Shown in pieces: positions 21,058 to 22,601 of a DNA stretch of 22,601 bases (positions are counted from its first letter, which is position 1; every line of letters starts with the position of its first letter). This DNA comes from Candidatus Shapirobacteria bacterium (GTDB lineage Bacteria; Patescibacteriota; Microgenomatia; UBA12405; UBA6130). The position numbers and the translations under genes are program-made. The stretch is taken from assembly GCA_027007615.1 (NCBI GenBank), contig JALTFB010000038.1, forward strand, positions 1 to 22,601. The letters are read 5' to 3'. The notes below the pieces were generated by a model. The model made no database searches and was not told the DNA's origin. It saw nothing but the letters and a program-made list of their open reading frames with translations.

Positions 21058-22601
21058 CTCGCCCTGCGGGCGAGGTTATGTCGTGCCTATTGAAGAATGA
21101 GCCGGCGAGTTTTCGCTAGTTGCAAGTCTAAGCCCAATATGGGTGGAGGCGCAGGGAAACCGAGTCTGAATAAGGCGTGTATCCTGCCCTTTCTTCGGAA
21201 AGAGCGGGGTAAAAGCAGCTGGCGGAAGACCCGAAACCGGGTGAGCTAACCATGGGCAGGGTGAACTCCGACTAACGTCGGAGGGAGGCCCGCACCGGTT
21301 GGGGCTGCAAACCCATCGGATGACCTGTGGTTAGGGGTAATATGCCTATCGAACCCGGAGATAGCTGGTTCTCCCCGAAATATATTTAGGTATAGCGTTC
21401 GCGTTGGGTTGCTTTGGGGTAGAGCTACTGGATGGATATTGGGGGGCAACCTCCGTTATCCAACCAAACTCCGAATACAAAGTAATCGCCGCGGGCAGTC
21501 AGCCTAGCCGGGCTAAGCTGGTTAGGCGAAAGGGAAACAGCCCAGATTTCCATCTAAGGTCTCTAAATATTGGCTAAGTGGGAAAGGTAGTGTTTTGCCT
21601 TAGACAGGTGGGAGGTTGGCTTAGAGGCAGCCATCCTTTAAAGAAAGCGTAACAGCTCACCATTCGATTTGGGCAAAATGCGCCGAAAATTTAACGAGGC
21701 TCAAGCCAATTACCGAAGATGAAAACTCTTGTCCATAGGACAAGAGTGGTAGGGGAGCGTCCCGCTTGTAGTGAAGCCATGGCGTGAGCCAGGGTGGAAC
21801 GGGTGGGAGTGAGAATGCCGGCATGAGTAGCGTAATTCCGGTGAGAATCCGGAAGGCCGAAAGCCCAAGGTTTCCTTAGCCACGTTGTTCGACTAAGGGT
21901 TAGGCGGGCCTAAGGTGAGCCCCCCGATTATCGGGGGGGTAGCCGATGGAAAAGTCGGTTAATATTCCGACTCTTTTCTTGTTTCGTTATCAGAGGGGGA
22001 GGGACGTGTCCTGATAAGCTCTATGTTCCAGTGGAATTGGAGCGTCCTTCTGGCGAGTGAGGGCCGATTGGCAAATCCGTCGGCCTGCGTTGCCTGCTTG
22101 CAGGCAACAGAAATAAGCCAGCAGGTTATCTTCCCGCGAGGGTGGAGAGAGGGTTGCGTTAGGGGACCGAGAAAAGCTTCGCTTCGAGAAGCAAGAAAAT
22201 CCGTACCGAAAACCAACACTGGTGGGCAGGTCGAGTAGACCAAGGCTATCGGGTAAAAGAGGGTCAAGGAACTAGGCAAATCAGCTGGGCGTAACTTCGG
22301 GAGATGCCCTCCCCGCCCATGCGTGCATGGGCGGGGCGCAGCGAAAGATTGCTTGGCGACTGTTTATCAAAAACACAGGTCTCTGCAAACCCGCAAGGGG
22401 AAGTATAGGGGCTGAGGTCTGTCCAGTGCCGGAAGGTTAAGGGGAGCCGTTTTTGCCTATAGGGCAAGGGCGGCGAACTGAAGCCCCGGTGAACGACGGC
22501 AGTAACCCTAACTGTCCAAAGGTAGCGAAGTCCATTGCCAGGTAAGTTCTGGCCGGTATGAAAGACTTCACGACCAAGCAACTGTCTTCGACCCTTTACC
22601 C

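Overview
The window reads as a compact chromosome segment from a Patescibacteria (CPR) bacterium, perhaps close to Microgenomates. The assignment is inferred from the family combination: a DUF4012 membrane protein, a Wzy-like ligase fused to TPRs, a two-gene transketolase, ComEA, a shortened Rho, tandem class A penicillin-binding proteins, and a 23S rRNA carrying extra hairpin insertions. TGA acts as a stop (for example at 1503, 12590 and 18951), so this is not the UGA-glycine code of Absconditabacteria/Gracilibacteria. Genes are packed tightly, and most neighbours overlap by a few bases or converge on shared stop codons.

Layout. 1-2268 (+): dnaN (5' end outside the window), an RNase HI-type gene, and ribosomal protein L25/Ctc. 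2265-2540 (-): a small TM/TPR-like protein. 2541-3055: tRNA-Ile(UAU), an AT-rich repeat and REP-like hairpin, then tRNA-Cys. 3056-5053 (+): a Wzy/O-antigen-ligase-like protein with extracytoplasmic TPRs. 5063-7217 (-): trxB and rho. 7412-10276 (+): a large protein with a degenerate epimerase-like N-terminus and an extracytoplasmic DUF4012 domain. 10273-11680 (-): comEA and an Ig-like membrane-anchored protein. 11819-13699 (+): class II aldolase, PfkB kinase and a 50-residue membrane protein. 13703-19775 (-): two class A PBPs downstream of the two transketolase halves. 19892-22601 (+): a consensus promoter, a small leader or sRNA ending in an intrinsic terminator, tRNA-Ala(UGC), and a 23S rRNA that runs off the end. 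No 16S precedes it.

Functional themes are replication and translation (DnaN, RNase H, L25, tRNAs, 23S), transcription termination (Rho), thiol redox (TrxB), limited sugar-phosphate metabolism (aldolase, PfkB kinase, transketolase), cell envelope (PBPs, Wzy-like, DUF4012), and DNA uptake (ComEA).

The most notable signals are: (i) a consistent promoter geometry in which the -10 box lies 5-10 nt before the start codon, predicting leaderless mRNAs for eight transcription units, with rho the clear exception; (ii) AT-rich palindromic insertions in the 23S rRNA that share words with an intergenic repeat; (iii) a promoter-leader-terminator unit directly in front of tRNA-Ala; (iv) a tRNA-Ile with a UAU anticodon; (v) an epimerase-like/DUF4012 fusion. 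All assignments come from reading motifs by eye; no database search was run.
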